Positions 8,901-16,440 of a stretch of DNA of 64,000 bases are shown piece by piece. Every line of letters starts with the position of its first letter. The first letter of the stretch is position 1. The notes below the pieces were generated by a model. That model had not been told where the DNA came from and did not search any database. It worked only from the letters and a program-made list of their open reading frames with translations. The position numbers were made by a program, and so were the translations under genes. This DNA comes from Akkermansiaceae bacterium UBA2381 (GTDB taxonomy: Bacteria > Verrucomicrobiota > Verrucomicrobiia > Verrucomicrobiales > DEV007), in NCBI GenBank assembly GCA_002344215.1, contig DDSV01000023.1, forward strand, positions 1-64,000. The letters are read 5' to 3'.

Positions 8901-10094
8901 ATGAAATCCTCCGTCCATCATAGAGTCCTCATTGTCGGAGGTGGCACTGCCGGCATCACCGTCGCGGCCCGCCTCGCCCGTAAAATTGGCGGCAGCGACA
9001 TTGCCCTCATTGAACCCTCCGACAAACACTACTACCAGCCCCTCTGGACACTGGTGGGTGGAGGCATCTTCCCCAAGGAACGCTCCGAGCGGAATGAGGC
9101 TACGCTCATTCCGCGGGGCGTCACCTGGGTGCGCGATGCCGTCACAGGTTTCGAACCGGAGGAAAATCGAGTCCTGACACGCGATGGGAAAACGATCTCC
9201 TACGACTGGCTTGTGGTCGCTCCGGGGATTCAGATCAACTGGGGTAAAATCCCCGGCCTCAAAGAGTCCATTGGAAGTAAAAGTGTGTGCAGCAACTACT
9301 CCTATCAGCATGTTGACTACACCTGGAAAACGCTCCGCGAGTTCAAACGGGGAACCGCTCTTTTTACGCATCCGGTTGGAGCCATCAAGTGCGGAGGTGC
9401 ACCACAAAAGATCATGTATCTCGCCGAAGACTGGTTGAGGCGGGAGGGACTGCGGGCACAGACTGAAGTCATCTTCACGACGGCCCTAGCCAACTTGTTT
9501 GCGGTCGAGAAGTACCGCAAGACTTTGGAAAAGCACGTCGCGGACCGGTCCATCCAGACGAATTTCAGACAAAATCTCATCGAGCTGAGGCCCGACGCGA
9601 AGGAGGCGGTGTTTGAGAATCTCGACACGAAGGAGCAGCACGTCATTCCTTATGACATGATTCACGTCACGCCTCCGATGGGGCCGCCTGATTTCGTCAA
9701 AGCCAGCCCGCTCGCCAACGCCGATGGCTGGGTCGAAGTTGATAAGTTCACTCTGCGGCACCCCCGTTTTTCGAATGTCTTTTCCCTAGGTGATGCCAGC
9801 AGTCTGCCGACCAGCAAGACAGGTGCCGCCATCCGTAAACAGGCTCCCGTACTTGTGCGAAATCTACTCTCCGCGATGAAGGGCGAGGCACTCACTGCCG
9901 TCTACAATGGCTACACTTCCTGCCCCATCGTCACTGCACGCGGTCGCCTCGTCATGGCGGAATTCGACTACGACCAAAAGCCGCAGGAAACCTTCCCCTT
10001 CGATCAGAGCAAAGAACGCTACAGTATGTATTTCTTGAAGAAATGGCTCCTGCCCGAATTCTACTGGCACGGAATGCTGCGAGGAATCGCTTAA
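8901..10094 (+). CDS. sqr: Sulfide:quinone oxidoreductase, type II-like
   Basis: 397 aa FAD-dependent flavoprotein. The N-terminal dinucleotide fold is clear (VLIVGGGTAGITVAARLA), as is the second FAD contact (FSLGDASSLPTSKT). Redox-active cysteines sit in the sequence surroundings typical of SQOR-like type II enzymes: C164 in IKCGGAPQKIMY and C341 in YTSCPIVT; a third Cys is C130. The C-terminus (MYFLKKWLLPEFYWHGML) fits a membrane-contacting amphipathic end. It would oxidise hydrogen sulfide, pass electrons to quinone and release sulfane sulfur to a thiol acceptor, giving the substrate for the dioxygenase gene just upstream. Other FCSD/NDH-2 relatives are less likely because of the cysteine contexts. 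Confidence 0.92.
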   Translation: MKSSVHHRVLIVGGGTAGITVAARLARKIGGSDIALIEPSDKHYYQPLWTLVGGGIFPKERSERNEATLIPRGVTWVRDAVTGFEPEENRVLTRDGKTISYDWLVVAPGIQINWGKIPGLKESIGSKSVCSNYSYQHVDYTWKTLREFKRGTALFTHPVGAIKCGGAPQKIMYLAEDWLRREGLRAQTEVIFTTALANLFAVEKYRKTLEKHVADRSIQTNFRQNLIELRPDAKEAVFENLDTKEQHVIPYDMIHVTPPMGPPDFVKASPLANADGWVEVDKFTLRHPRFSNVFSLGDASSLPTSKTGAAIRKQAPVLVRNLLSAMKGEALTAVYNGYTSCPIVTARGRLVMAEFDYDQKPQETFPFDQSKERYSMYFLKKWLLPEFYWHGMLRGIA

Positions 10095-10160
10095 GGGCGA
10101 ATCGCATCGTGACTCTTCCAATTTTACTTCACTTGATCGACGCCAACGGAATATATCCCA

Positions 10161-10667
10161 ATGAAAATAGCCTCCATTCTCTCCTTCCTGTGCTGTCTGG
10201 CCCAGGGTTTCAGCACTCATCTGCAAGCTGCTGATCCTGCGTCCTCCTCCATCCCGCTGGAGGTTCGCGAGAACTTACGCATCGTCTATCAGGTGTCTGA
10301 TGAAACGCTCCATGAGGGGCTGAACAAGGGGTTGTCCTATGCCAACAAACTGATGGATACCTACGAAAAGCAGGGCATTGCCTCGAAGGAGGTGCATCTC
10401 TCCCTGGTTTTTCACAGCGGTGCTATCACTGCTCTGGTGAATGAGGTCACCCGCGAACGTTTGGGGGCCGTGGCAGAAAACCCGAATCAAGTGATCCTCG
10501 CCGCACTCATCGAGCGAGGGGTGCAAATAGAACTTTGCGAAAGCACGATGAAGCAAAAAGGGGTCGAGTTGACAGAGCTTTTGCCGGGAGTAAAAACGGT
10601 CGTAGGAGCTTTTCCCCGTCTGATCGATCTGCAACTTCAGGGCTACGCCTACATCAAATTCGAATAA
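10161..10667 (+). CDS. Exported DsrE-like sulfur-carrier protein
   Basis: 168 aa. A Sec signal peptide (about residues 1-24, cut near LQAADP) precedes a DsrE/DsrF-like alpha/beta domain (RIVYQVSD, VHLSLVFHSGAITAL, IERGVQIELCESTMKQKG). C126 occupies the position of the sulfur-carrying Cys in this fold. Export suggests it binds or ferries persulfide sulfur outside the cytoplasmic membrane, between SQR and the exporter encoded on either side. The catalytic partners are inferred from context only. Confidence 0.78.
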   Translation: MKIASILSFLCCLAQGFSTHLQAADPASSSIPLEVRENLRIVYQVSDETLHEGLNKGLSYANKLMDTYEKQGIASKEVHLSLVFHSGAITALVNEVTRERLGAVAENPNQVILAALIERGVQIELCESTMKQKGVELTELLPGVKTVVGAFPRLIDLQLQGYAYIKFE

Positions 10668-10696
10668 GTGCCCCCGCGACCGGACATTTCAGTACG

Positions 10697-11437
10697 ATGA
10701 ACACGCTTTCCCTCCTCGGAGCCGCCCTGATCGGATTGTCCCTCGGTCTCACCGGGGCCGGGGGAAGCATCATCACTTTGCCGGTTCTTGTGTATCTGGC
10801 CGGTTTGGCACCGAAGGACGCCGTTGGAATCAGCCTCTTTGTGGTCGGTGTCGCCGCCCTCGTCGGAGCAGTGCAGCGAATTAGATCCGGTGAATTTCAC
10901 CTGAAGGCGGCCCTGATGTTCGCGCTTTCCGGGATGGCGGGAGCCACGGGCGGAGCCTATCTGACTCCGCTAGTCTCCGGTCGCGTCCTCATGCTGATCT
11001 TTGCCGTGCTCATGCTGGTGGTCGCGCTCAACATGTTGATAGGGGCGAAAAAAGAGCCGGAGATGCTCGCCGAATGTAAACCCGTGCGATGTCTCCTTGC
11101 CGGACTGGGAGTGGGGGTGCTCACCGGTTTTATCGGAGTCGGGGGCGGCTTTCTCCTCATGCCCGCGCTGGTGAAGTTTGCGCGACTTCCGATGCGCATG
11201 GCGACAGGCACCTCACTCGCTGTTATCACCTTCAACTCCGCCGCCGGATTTCTGAGTCATTACGGAGAGGCCCCACCGCGCTGGACTCTTGCGCTCACCT
11301 TTGCCGGGATCGCCGCAGCCGGCGTCATCCTCGGCAGTCTCTTTGCTTCGAGGCTTCCGGTGGCGCGGCTTCGCCAGGTCTTTGCGGTCATGGTGCTCCT
11401 GATCGGGGGCTTCGTGGTTTGGCAGAGTTTTTTGTGA
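10697..11437 (+). CDS. TauE/SafE-family sulfite or sulfonate exporter
   Basis: The ATG at 10697 gives a 246-aa integral membrane protein; a longer in-frame reading from 10535 would overlap the DsrE-like gene and is rejected. The family duplication is visible: GLTGAGGSIITLPVL in the first half and GFIGVGGGFLLMPALV in the second. About seven to eight hydrophobic helices are present. As the last gene of the sulfide operon it probably exports the sulfite or thiosulfate made by the dioxygenase, as TauE does in the staphylococcal cst operon. Confidence 0.88.
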   Translation: MNTLSLLGAALIGLSLGLTGAGGSIITLPVLVYLAGLAPKDAVGISLFVVGVAALVGAVQRIRSGEFHLKAALMFALSGMAGATGGAYLTPLVSGRVLMLIFAVLMLVVALNMLIGAKKEPEMLAECKPVRCLLAGLGVGVLTGFIGVGGGFLLMPALVKFARLPMRMATGTSLAVITFNSAAGFLSHYGEAPPRWTLALTFAGIAAAGVILGSLFASRLPVARLRQVFAVMVLLIGGFVVWQSFL

Positions 11438-11562
11438 GGGCCCCTCCGTCGCGCAGGGACATCGGTATGAGGGAGTTGTCCTGGATCAGGGCAGAGCCCA
11501 ACTTGCCGCTTGAATAAAATGCCTCCCATCCTACCCTCGTCGGAGGCAGGGGAATCCGATTC

Positions 11563-12444
11563 ATGAACAAGGGGTTTAAATGGATGAATGAGCGGGAAAA
11601 ACTGCTCTTGAAGAGCGCCCGAACCCTGCCCTACAAGAGTCTCCAGGACGGGGATGAACTCTCCATTCATTTCTTCCTTCCGAAGGATTTTAAAGAAGGG
11701 CCGCCGCGTCCCGTTTTTCTGTTCTTCAACAGCGGAGCCTGGGACAGGGGTAATGTGATCCAGTTTGCACCACAGGCTCTGTATTACGTGGAGCGGGGTG
11801 CGGTTTGCGGCCTTGTGGAATATCGGAATCGCGCTTCCCATCCGGGGTCGAAGCCGCTGCAGTCACTGCAGGACGGTCTTGCGGCAATTCGATACACGCG
11901 GCAGCAGGCGGAGCCTCTTCATCTCGACAGGAATCGCGTCATCGCCGTCGGCGCGGGTGCCGGGGGTAACATCGCGGCTTGTGCGCTCATGGGGATCCCG
12001 ACATCCGGTCTCGCGGCAGAGTCCGATCCGCTTGAGACGAGGCCCAATGCCGCTGTATTAGTCAGTTCCATCATCGAGGTGAACAAGGGCGGCTACGGAT
12101 ATGACGCTTTTGCCGATGCGGCTGAGGCCAGGCTCCTTTCGCTTTCCCGGCACGTTGATTCGGGTGTACCTCCGATGCTTCTCATCCACGGCACGGCGGA
12201 CCGGCTTGTTCCCCACGAAGACGCGGCCGAGTTTGCGGCGAAGATGGAGCGGAAAAAGAACCCCTGCGACTACATTGAGTTCGAAGGCCGCGACCACCAT
12301 TTCTTCAATCTCAACGTGGATCCTGTCTCGTATGAGGCGAGCCTCGCGGTGATCGATGAGTTTCTGGACCGACGCGGGATCCTGAAAAAGGAGGGCAATC
12401 ACGAGAGTCCGCAGCTGATCACCTGGCGTGAAAAGGATTATTAG
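11563..12444 (+). CDS. Alpha/beta-hydrolase-fold protein lacking the nucleophile serine
   Basis: 293 aa, similar to the BD-FAE/acetyl-esterase group: PVFLFFNSGAWDRG is the oxyanion-hole strand, IHGTADRLVPHEDA holds the acid residue (D213) and GRDHHFF the histidine (H245 or H246). The nucleophile elbow, normally GxSxG, reads GAGAGG at residues 130-135, so Gly132 replaces Ser. The codons (GGC GCG GGT GCC GGG) leave no doubt. The fold is therefore kept but classical esterase chemistry should be lost. No export signal is visible. The gene follows the sulfur operon after about 125 bases and its role is unknown. Confidence 0.8.
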   Translation: MNKGFKWMNEREKLLLKSARTLPYKSLQDGDELSIHFFLPKDFKEGPPRPVFLFFNSGAWDRGNVIQFAPQALYYVERGAVCGLVEYRNRASHPGSKPLQSLQDGLAAIRYTRQQAEPLHLDRNRVIAVGAGAGGNIAACALMGIPTSGLAAESDPLETRPNAAVLVSSIIEVNKGGYGYDAFADAAEARLLSLSRHVDSGVPPMLLIHGTADRLVPHEDAAEFAAKMERKKNPCDYIEFEGRDHHFFNLNVDPVSYEASLAVIDEFLDRRGILKKEGNHESPQLITWREKDY

Positions 12445-12475
12445 ATCCCGGCCTGTCCCTCACTGCCCGTACGCG

Positions 12476-13252
12476 ATGGCACGTTCTTTTTATCTCCTCG
12501 GTTTTTTCCTCGTCGCCGCCGTGCTGTCGGCGGTTCCCTCCCGCGCGGCGGATGAACTACCCGGATGGGAACTGACTTTCGTCGATGAATTCGACGGGGA
12601 GAAACTGGATTACTCCAAATGGACCCCGAAAGATCCCTGGGGCATCGTCAGGAATGACGAACTCCAGGCCTACATCCTGAAGGCGTTCAGCATGGAGAAA
12701 GGAGTCCTCAAAATCCATTGCGAGAATGTCCCCGCTTTCTACGACGGCGCAAAACGGGATTATCGTTCCGGGATGATGACGACCTCGGGGAAGTTCTCGC
12801 AGCAGTACGGACGCTTCGAAATCCGCTGCCGGGTGCCGGCGGGGAAAGGGCTCTGGCCCGCCTTCTGGATGCTGCCCGATCCGCCGGCCTGGCCTCCGGA
12901 GATTGATGTGCTCGAAATTCTCGGGCAGGAACCTGACAAGGTTTATATGTCCCATCACTGGTCGGACCCGGAGAATCCGGAGGGGAAAACCCTCGCCACC
13001 ACGGGAGAATTCAAGGGAGTCGACTTCTCGGACGGATTTCACACCATGGCGGTCGAGTGGGAAAAAGGGACAATTCGCTGGTATGTCGACGGGGTCGAGC
13101 GCCACCAGGTGAACAGCGACCGGGTGCCGGACCAGCCGATGTTCCTGCTCGTCAATCTCGCGGTCGGGGGATGGGCTGAAGCGCCCGCGCCGGAAACGAA
13201 GTTTCCAGCAGAGTTCGAGATCGACTACGTGAAGGTTTGGAAAAAGCGATGA
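12476..13252 (+). CDS. Secreted glycoside hydrolase family 16 beta-glucanase
   Basis: The ATG at 12476 is preferred because it begins a clean signal peptide (FYLLGFFLVAAVLSA, cut near SRAAD); 258 aa. The mature part is a single GH16 beta-jelly-roll: WELTFVDEFDG at the start, GRFEIRCRVPAGKGLWPAFW, and the catalytic signature EIDVLE with E142, D144 and E147. IDYVKVWKK closes the fold, as in laminarinase-type members (GH16_3). The likely substrate is a beta-1,3- or mixed-linkage glucan such as laminarin, which would fit a marine habitat (inference). No carbohydrate-binding module or sorting tail is present. Confidence 0.92.
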   Translation: MARSFYLLGFFLVAAVLSAVPSRAADELPGWELTFVDEFDGEKLDYSKWTPKDPWGIVRNDELQAYILKAFSMEKGVLKIHCENVPAFYDGAKRDYRSGMMTTSGKFSQQYGRFEIRCRVPAGKGLWPAFWMLPDPPAWPPEIDVLEILGQEPDKVYMSHHWSDPENPEGKTLATTGEFKGVDFSDGFHTMAVEWEKGTIRWYVDGVERHQVNSDRVPDQPMFLLVNLAVGGWAEAPAPETKFPAEFEIDYVKVWKKR

Positions 13253-13334
13253 AGTCAGAAGAGACGTGACTTTCGCGGGGGAACTCGCTATTACGTGACT
13301 TGCGTTTTCTCCTCCATTCACCGATTTTCCGACC

Positions 13335-14768
13335 ATGAGACCTTTTCTTCCCGTAGCCGTCCTGCTCTTTTCCCTGACTCTGCCCCTTTCCGCAAGAACC
13401 TGGAAACAGGCAGCCACTGGTAAAACCATCGAAGCCGAATTGATCAAGGTCGAGGATGGGAAGGCCCACATCAAACTGGCCAACGGCAATACGGCCCAGA
13501 TCGAGGTGATTTCGCTGAGCCTGGAAGATCAGCAGTTTATCGCTTCGGTCGAAAAAGGCGCGGCAGGCGGTTCACAATGGCCTGCCTTCCGCGGACCCAA
13601 AGGAGACGGGATCTCTCCGGATACCGGCCTGCTAACCGCATGGCCTTCCGAAGGCCCGGCCAAACTATGGTCCTATGACAAGGCGGGCATGGGCTATTCC
13701 GGCTTTAGCGTGGTTGACGGCCGTCTCTACACGATGGGGACACGGGGCGAGGATGTCACCGTCGTCTGCGTCGATATTTCGACCGGCGCGGAAGTCTGGG
13801 CCACGGCTGTCTCCAAGGATGATCAGGCGGGTTATAATGCCGGTTGGGGGCATGGACCGCGTAGCACGCCGACCTATTCGGACGGGCATGTTTACGGAAT
13901 CGACCCTAAAGGGGCGGTGGTTTGCCTGAGTGCCGAGACCGGTAAGAAGGTCTGGGAAAAACACCTCGTCGATGACTTCAAGGGAACTTCGGGAGGCTGG
14001 GGGTTTTCCGAGTCTCCGCTAGTCGACGGATCGAAGCTGATTCTCGCGCCGGGCGGGCAGGAGGCCGGCATGGTCGCTCTCGACAAACTCACGGGTGAAG
14101 TGATCTGGGCAGCGACCGACCTTAAGCCGGGAAAAGCGGAGTATGCGACGATTATTCCCACCGAGATCAACGGCACGAGACAGTATGTGAAACTGTTCGA
14201 GCAGCAGCTCGTCGGAGTCGGGGCCGAGGATGGTAAGGTCATCTGGACTTCGCCGTGGGGAGGAAAAACGGCGGTGATTCCCACCCCGATCATTTCCGAA
14301 AATGAGATCTACATTTCTTCCGGCTATGGCGTTGGTTGTAAACTAATCCGCATCAGTGCAGACAACCAGGCAAGCGATGTCTGGGAAAACAAGACCATGG
14401 TCAACCACCATGGCGGTGTCATCAAAGTCGGTGATTACCTCTACGGATTTTCCGATGCCAAAGGATTGATTTGTCAGGATTGGAAGACCGGCGAGATGGT
14501 GTGGAACGAGAAGGGCCAGTTCACTCTGAAGGGATCAGTGCACGTGGCGGACGGTCACCTTTATGCTCTCAACGAAGATGACGGCACGGTCACCCTCGTC
14601 GAAATTGATTCCAGGGAGTACAAGCAGAAGGGCCAGTTCAAACTCGATCCCCAGAGCCCGAACCGAAATCCGAAAGGCAAGGTCTGGACTCATCCGCTCG
14701 TCATTGGAGGAAAGCTCTACCTCCGTGATCAGGAGTACATCGTCTGCTACGACGTGAAGGCAAAGTGA
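13335..14768 (+). CDS. Secreted SHD1-like plus PQQ-type beta-propeller protein
   Basis: 477 aa. A signal peptide (FLPVAVLLFSLTLPLSA) is followed by about 50 residues resembling an SHD1 domain (RTWKQAATGKTIEAELIKVE, then LSLEDQQFI). From residue about 75 to the end there is a PQQ/BamB-like propeller that opens with QWPAFRGPKGDGI and repeats blades such as VVCVDISTGAEVWATAV, VVCLSAETGKKVWEKH, MVALDKLTGEVIWAAT and LICQDWKTGEMVWNE. Proteins of this kind are common in Planctomycetes and Verrucomicrobia. Binding or scaffold roles are assumed; the residues of PQQ-dependent dehydrogenases are not visible. Confidence 0.85.
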   Translation: MRPFLPVAVLLFSLTLPLSARTWKQAATGKTIEAELIKVEDGKAHIKLANGNTAQIEVISLSLEDQQFIASVEKGAAGGSQWPAFRGPKGDGISPDTGLLTAWPSEGPAKLWSYDKAGMGYSGFSVVDGRLYTMGTRGEDVTVVCVDISTGAEVWATAVSKDDQAGYNAGWGHGPRSTPTYSDGHVYGIDPKGAVVCLSAETGKKVWEKHLVDDFKGTSGGWGFSESPLVDGSKLILAPGGQEAGMVALDKLTGEVIWAATDLKPGKAEYATIIPTEINGTRQYVKLFEQQLVGVGAEDGKVIWTSPWGGKTAVIPTPIISENEIYISSGYGVGCKLIRISADNQASDVWENKTMVNHHGGVIKVGDYLYGFSDAKGLICQDWKTGEMVWNEKGQFTLKGSVHVADGHLYALNEDDGTVTLVEIDSREYKQKGQFKLDPQSPNRNPKGKVWTHPLVIGGKLYLRDQEYIVCYDVKAK

Positions 14769-14780
14769 GTTCGGATTGCC

Positions 14781-14806
14781 TCCGCCTCCCTTTTCCGGGT
14801 GGCGGA
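14781..14806. repeat. Hairpin between the propeller and protease genes
   Basis: TCCGCC (14781-14786) pairs with GGCGGA (14801-14806), and CCC (14788-14790) pairs with GGG (14797-14799) around one T-T mismatch and a 6-base loop. It begins 13 bases after the propeller stop codon. No T-run follows, so it is at best a weak terminator or an mRNA-stabilising structure. Confidence 0.4.
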
Positions 14807-14843
14807 CGCAACAGGGTTTAATGCCCGACCCAACCCTGTTCGA

Positions 14844-16247
14844 ATGCCTGAAACTTTCCCGCCGTCTGACGAGTCGAGCCCCTTCCGCGATTCTTCGCCT
14901 CCACCCGCTCCCGAGCGCAAGCCGGCCTGGTGGTGCTGGCCTCTGATTGTTTTTTCCCTCATCCCCTTAGGCTGGCTCCTGTCGCTCGCCCCGCCCGTCG
15001 ACAATGGGGGAGGGGAGGTGGAGGAAGTGACGGCGCTGGATCAAAGCGACCTGGCGCTGCTCAAAATGCAGGGACAGATCGTCATTGCCACGGCGAAGTT
15101 GAATCCCGACGCGTCGATCGACGCATTGGACGATCTCGCCGGGATGGCTGCGGATGATCGCTCGATCGCCGCGCTGGCTCTCCTCGAAAGTTTCATAGCT
15201 CCGGAATCTCCCCGGGCGGGCGAAACCTTGACTCGCCTATCCGAAACGGTTGCTCCCGATCTCGCCGCCGTCACGAAAGAGGCTGTCTCGGACGGAGTCA
15301 GTGCGGAAGGACGCGAAGACCTGCGGACCCATCTGGGATGGTTCGCGGATCTTGCCCGCGACCCCGGACTCGCGCCGCCTCCGCTGGATCAGGAGATCCG
15401 GACGAGAGCGTTCGTGGTTCTGGGCACAATGGGGTTGCTCGTGATGGCGGGTAGTCTGGGACTCGTTGCCGGTGCCGTCTTGTTGATCCTTTACCTAAGG
15501 CACGTCAAAATCGGGCGTGCCGTAAATGCCTTCGATCCGGCGAGGAAGCCGGTGGGTATTATGTTGGAGTGTTTTGCCCTCTACCTGGGTATCATGACCG
15601 TCGGCTCCCTGGCGTCTGTTTACTGGCATTCCTCGCTCTCGTTGATCAGCTACGGAGCGGCGGTCGTCATTCCCCTGCTCTGGCCGACCTTTCGTGGGGT
15701 GGCCTGGCACGATTTTTCCGCCGCGGCGGGTCTCCATCGGGGAAAAGGATGGTGGCGGGAAATCGGTGCGGGTGTGGTCGGTTATCCGGGAGTGCTCGCC
15801 ATCGCGTCGATCGGCATCTTTCTCACCTTGATCCTGACGCTCCTCGGGGGGCAACTTGAGGGCACTTCTGATCTGGCGGGCGGGGACGCGCCGGTTGGTC
15901 CTGAGACCCATCCGATCGTTGGCTGGATCTACGGTGGTTCGATCTGGACCCGCCTGGCCTGCCTTTTTCTCGCCTCCGGCTTCGCCCCGCTTTTTGAAGA
16001 ACTATTTTTCCGGGGAGCCTTGCAGCGCTACTTCCGGGGGCGCTTCCGCTTTTTCCCCTCGGCCCTGCTCACCGGAGTGATTTTTGCGGCCCTGCATCCC
16101 CAGGGCTTCTATGCAATTCCCGCCCTCGCCGGAATCGGGATCGGTTTTTCCCTGCTCCGGGAATGGAGGGATTCGCTCATCGCCCCGATGGTTGCTCACG
16201 CGATCAACAACGGCGTTCTCGTCGGGGTCCTGTGGTGGGTTCTCTGA
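14844..16247 (+). CDS. CPBP-family intramembrane protease (Abi/CAAX-protease type)
   Basis: The ATG at 14844 gives 467 aa; a GTG at 14799 is in frame but lies within a hairpin. A Pro-rich N-terminus precedes a membrane segment (WWCWPLIVFSLIPLGWLLSL), an extracytoplasmic helical region (about residues 60-180) and then seven or more helices. The CPBP motifs are complete: motif 1 PLFEELFFRGAL (EExxxR), motif 2 FAALHP, motif 3 MVAHAINNG. Such glutamate-dependent proteases act within the membrane; in bacteria they take part in peptide maturation or self-immunity, and the substrate here is unknown. The long N-terminal domain is unusual compared with the compact core of about 220 residues. Confidence 0.88.
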   Translation: MPETFPPSDESSPFRDSSPPPAPERKPAWWCWPLIVFSLIPLGWLLSLAPPVDNGGGEVEEVTALDQSDLALLKMQGQIVIATAKLNPDASIDALDDLAGMAADDRSIAALALLESFIAPESPRAGETLTRLSETVAPDLAAVTKEAVSDGVSAEGREDLRTHLGWFADLARDPGLAPPPLDQEIRTRAFVVLGTMGLLVMAGSLGLVAGAVLLILYLRHVKIGRAVNAFDPARKPVGIMLECFALYLGIMTVGSLASVYWHSSLSLISYGAAVVIPLLWPTFRGVAWHDFSAAAGLHRGKGWWREIGAGVVGYPGVLAIASIGIFLTLILTLLGGQLEGTSDLAGGDAPVGPETHPIVGWIYGGSIWTRLACLFLASGFAPLFEELFFRGALQRYFRGRFRFFPSALLTGVIFAALHPQGFYAIPALAGIGIGFSLLREWRDSLIAPMVAHAINNGVLVGVLWWVL

Positions 16248-16280
16248 GGCTTCGCCAAAGAAGGTTCAGAAGGGGTGAAG

Positions 16281-16302
16281 ATAATTAAGTTATCTTAATT
16301 AT
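16281..16302. repeat. Inverted repeat 1 upstream of the mgl-like cluster
   Basis: A perfect 9-bp inverted repeat, ATAATTAAG at 16281-16289 and CTTAATTAT at 16294-16302, spaced by TTAT. It lies in an AT-rich 193-base gap in front of the cluster and could be an operator or part of a terminator for the protease gene. Confidence 0.55.
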
Positions 16303-16307
16303 AAAAA

Positions 16308-16327
16308 TGTCTTGATTAATCAAGACA
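16308..16327. repeat. Perfect 20-bp palindrome upstream of the mgl-like cluster
   Basis: The half-site TGTCTTGATT is followed directly by its exact complement. A further outer pairing (AAAATG before, CATTTT after, with a CAGG bulge) would make a longer stem ending in T-rich sequence. Either a dimeric regulator binding site or a bidirectional terminator is possible. Confidence 0.6.
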
Positions 16328-16440
16328 GGCATTTTAATCTGGGTTTATTAAAATCTTCATAATTCCAAAGCGCACTGCAGAGGAAGGAGGAGATGCCGAG
16401 TTTGTCCGCCTCAGAGGTGTAGCTCATCCGACCGACGATC

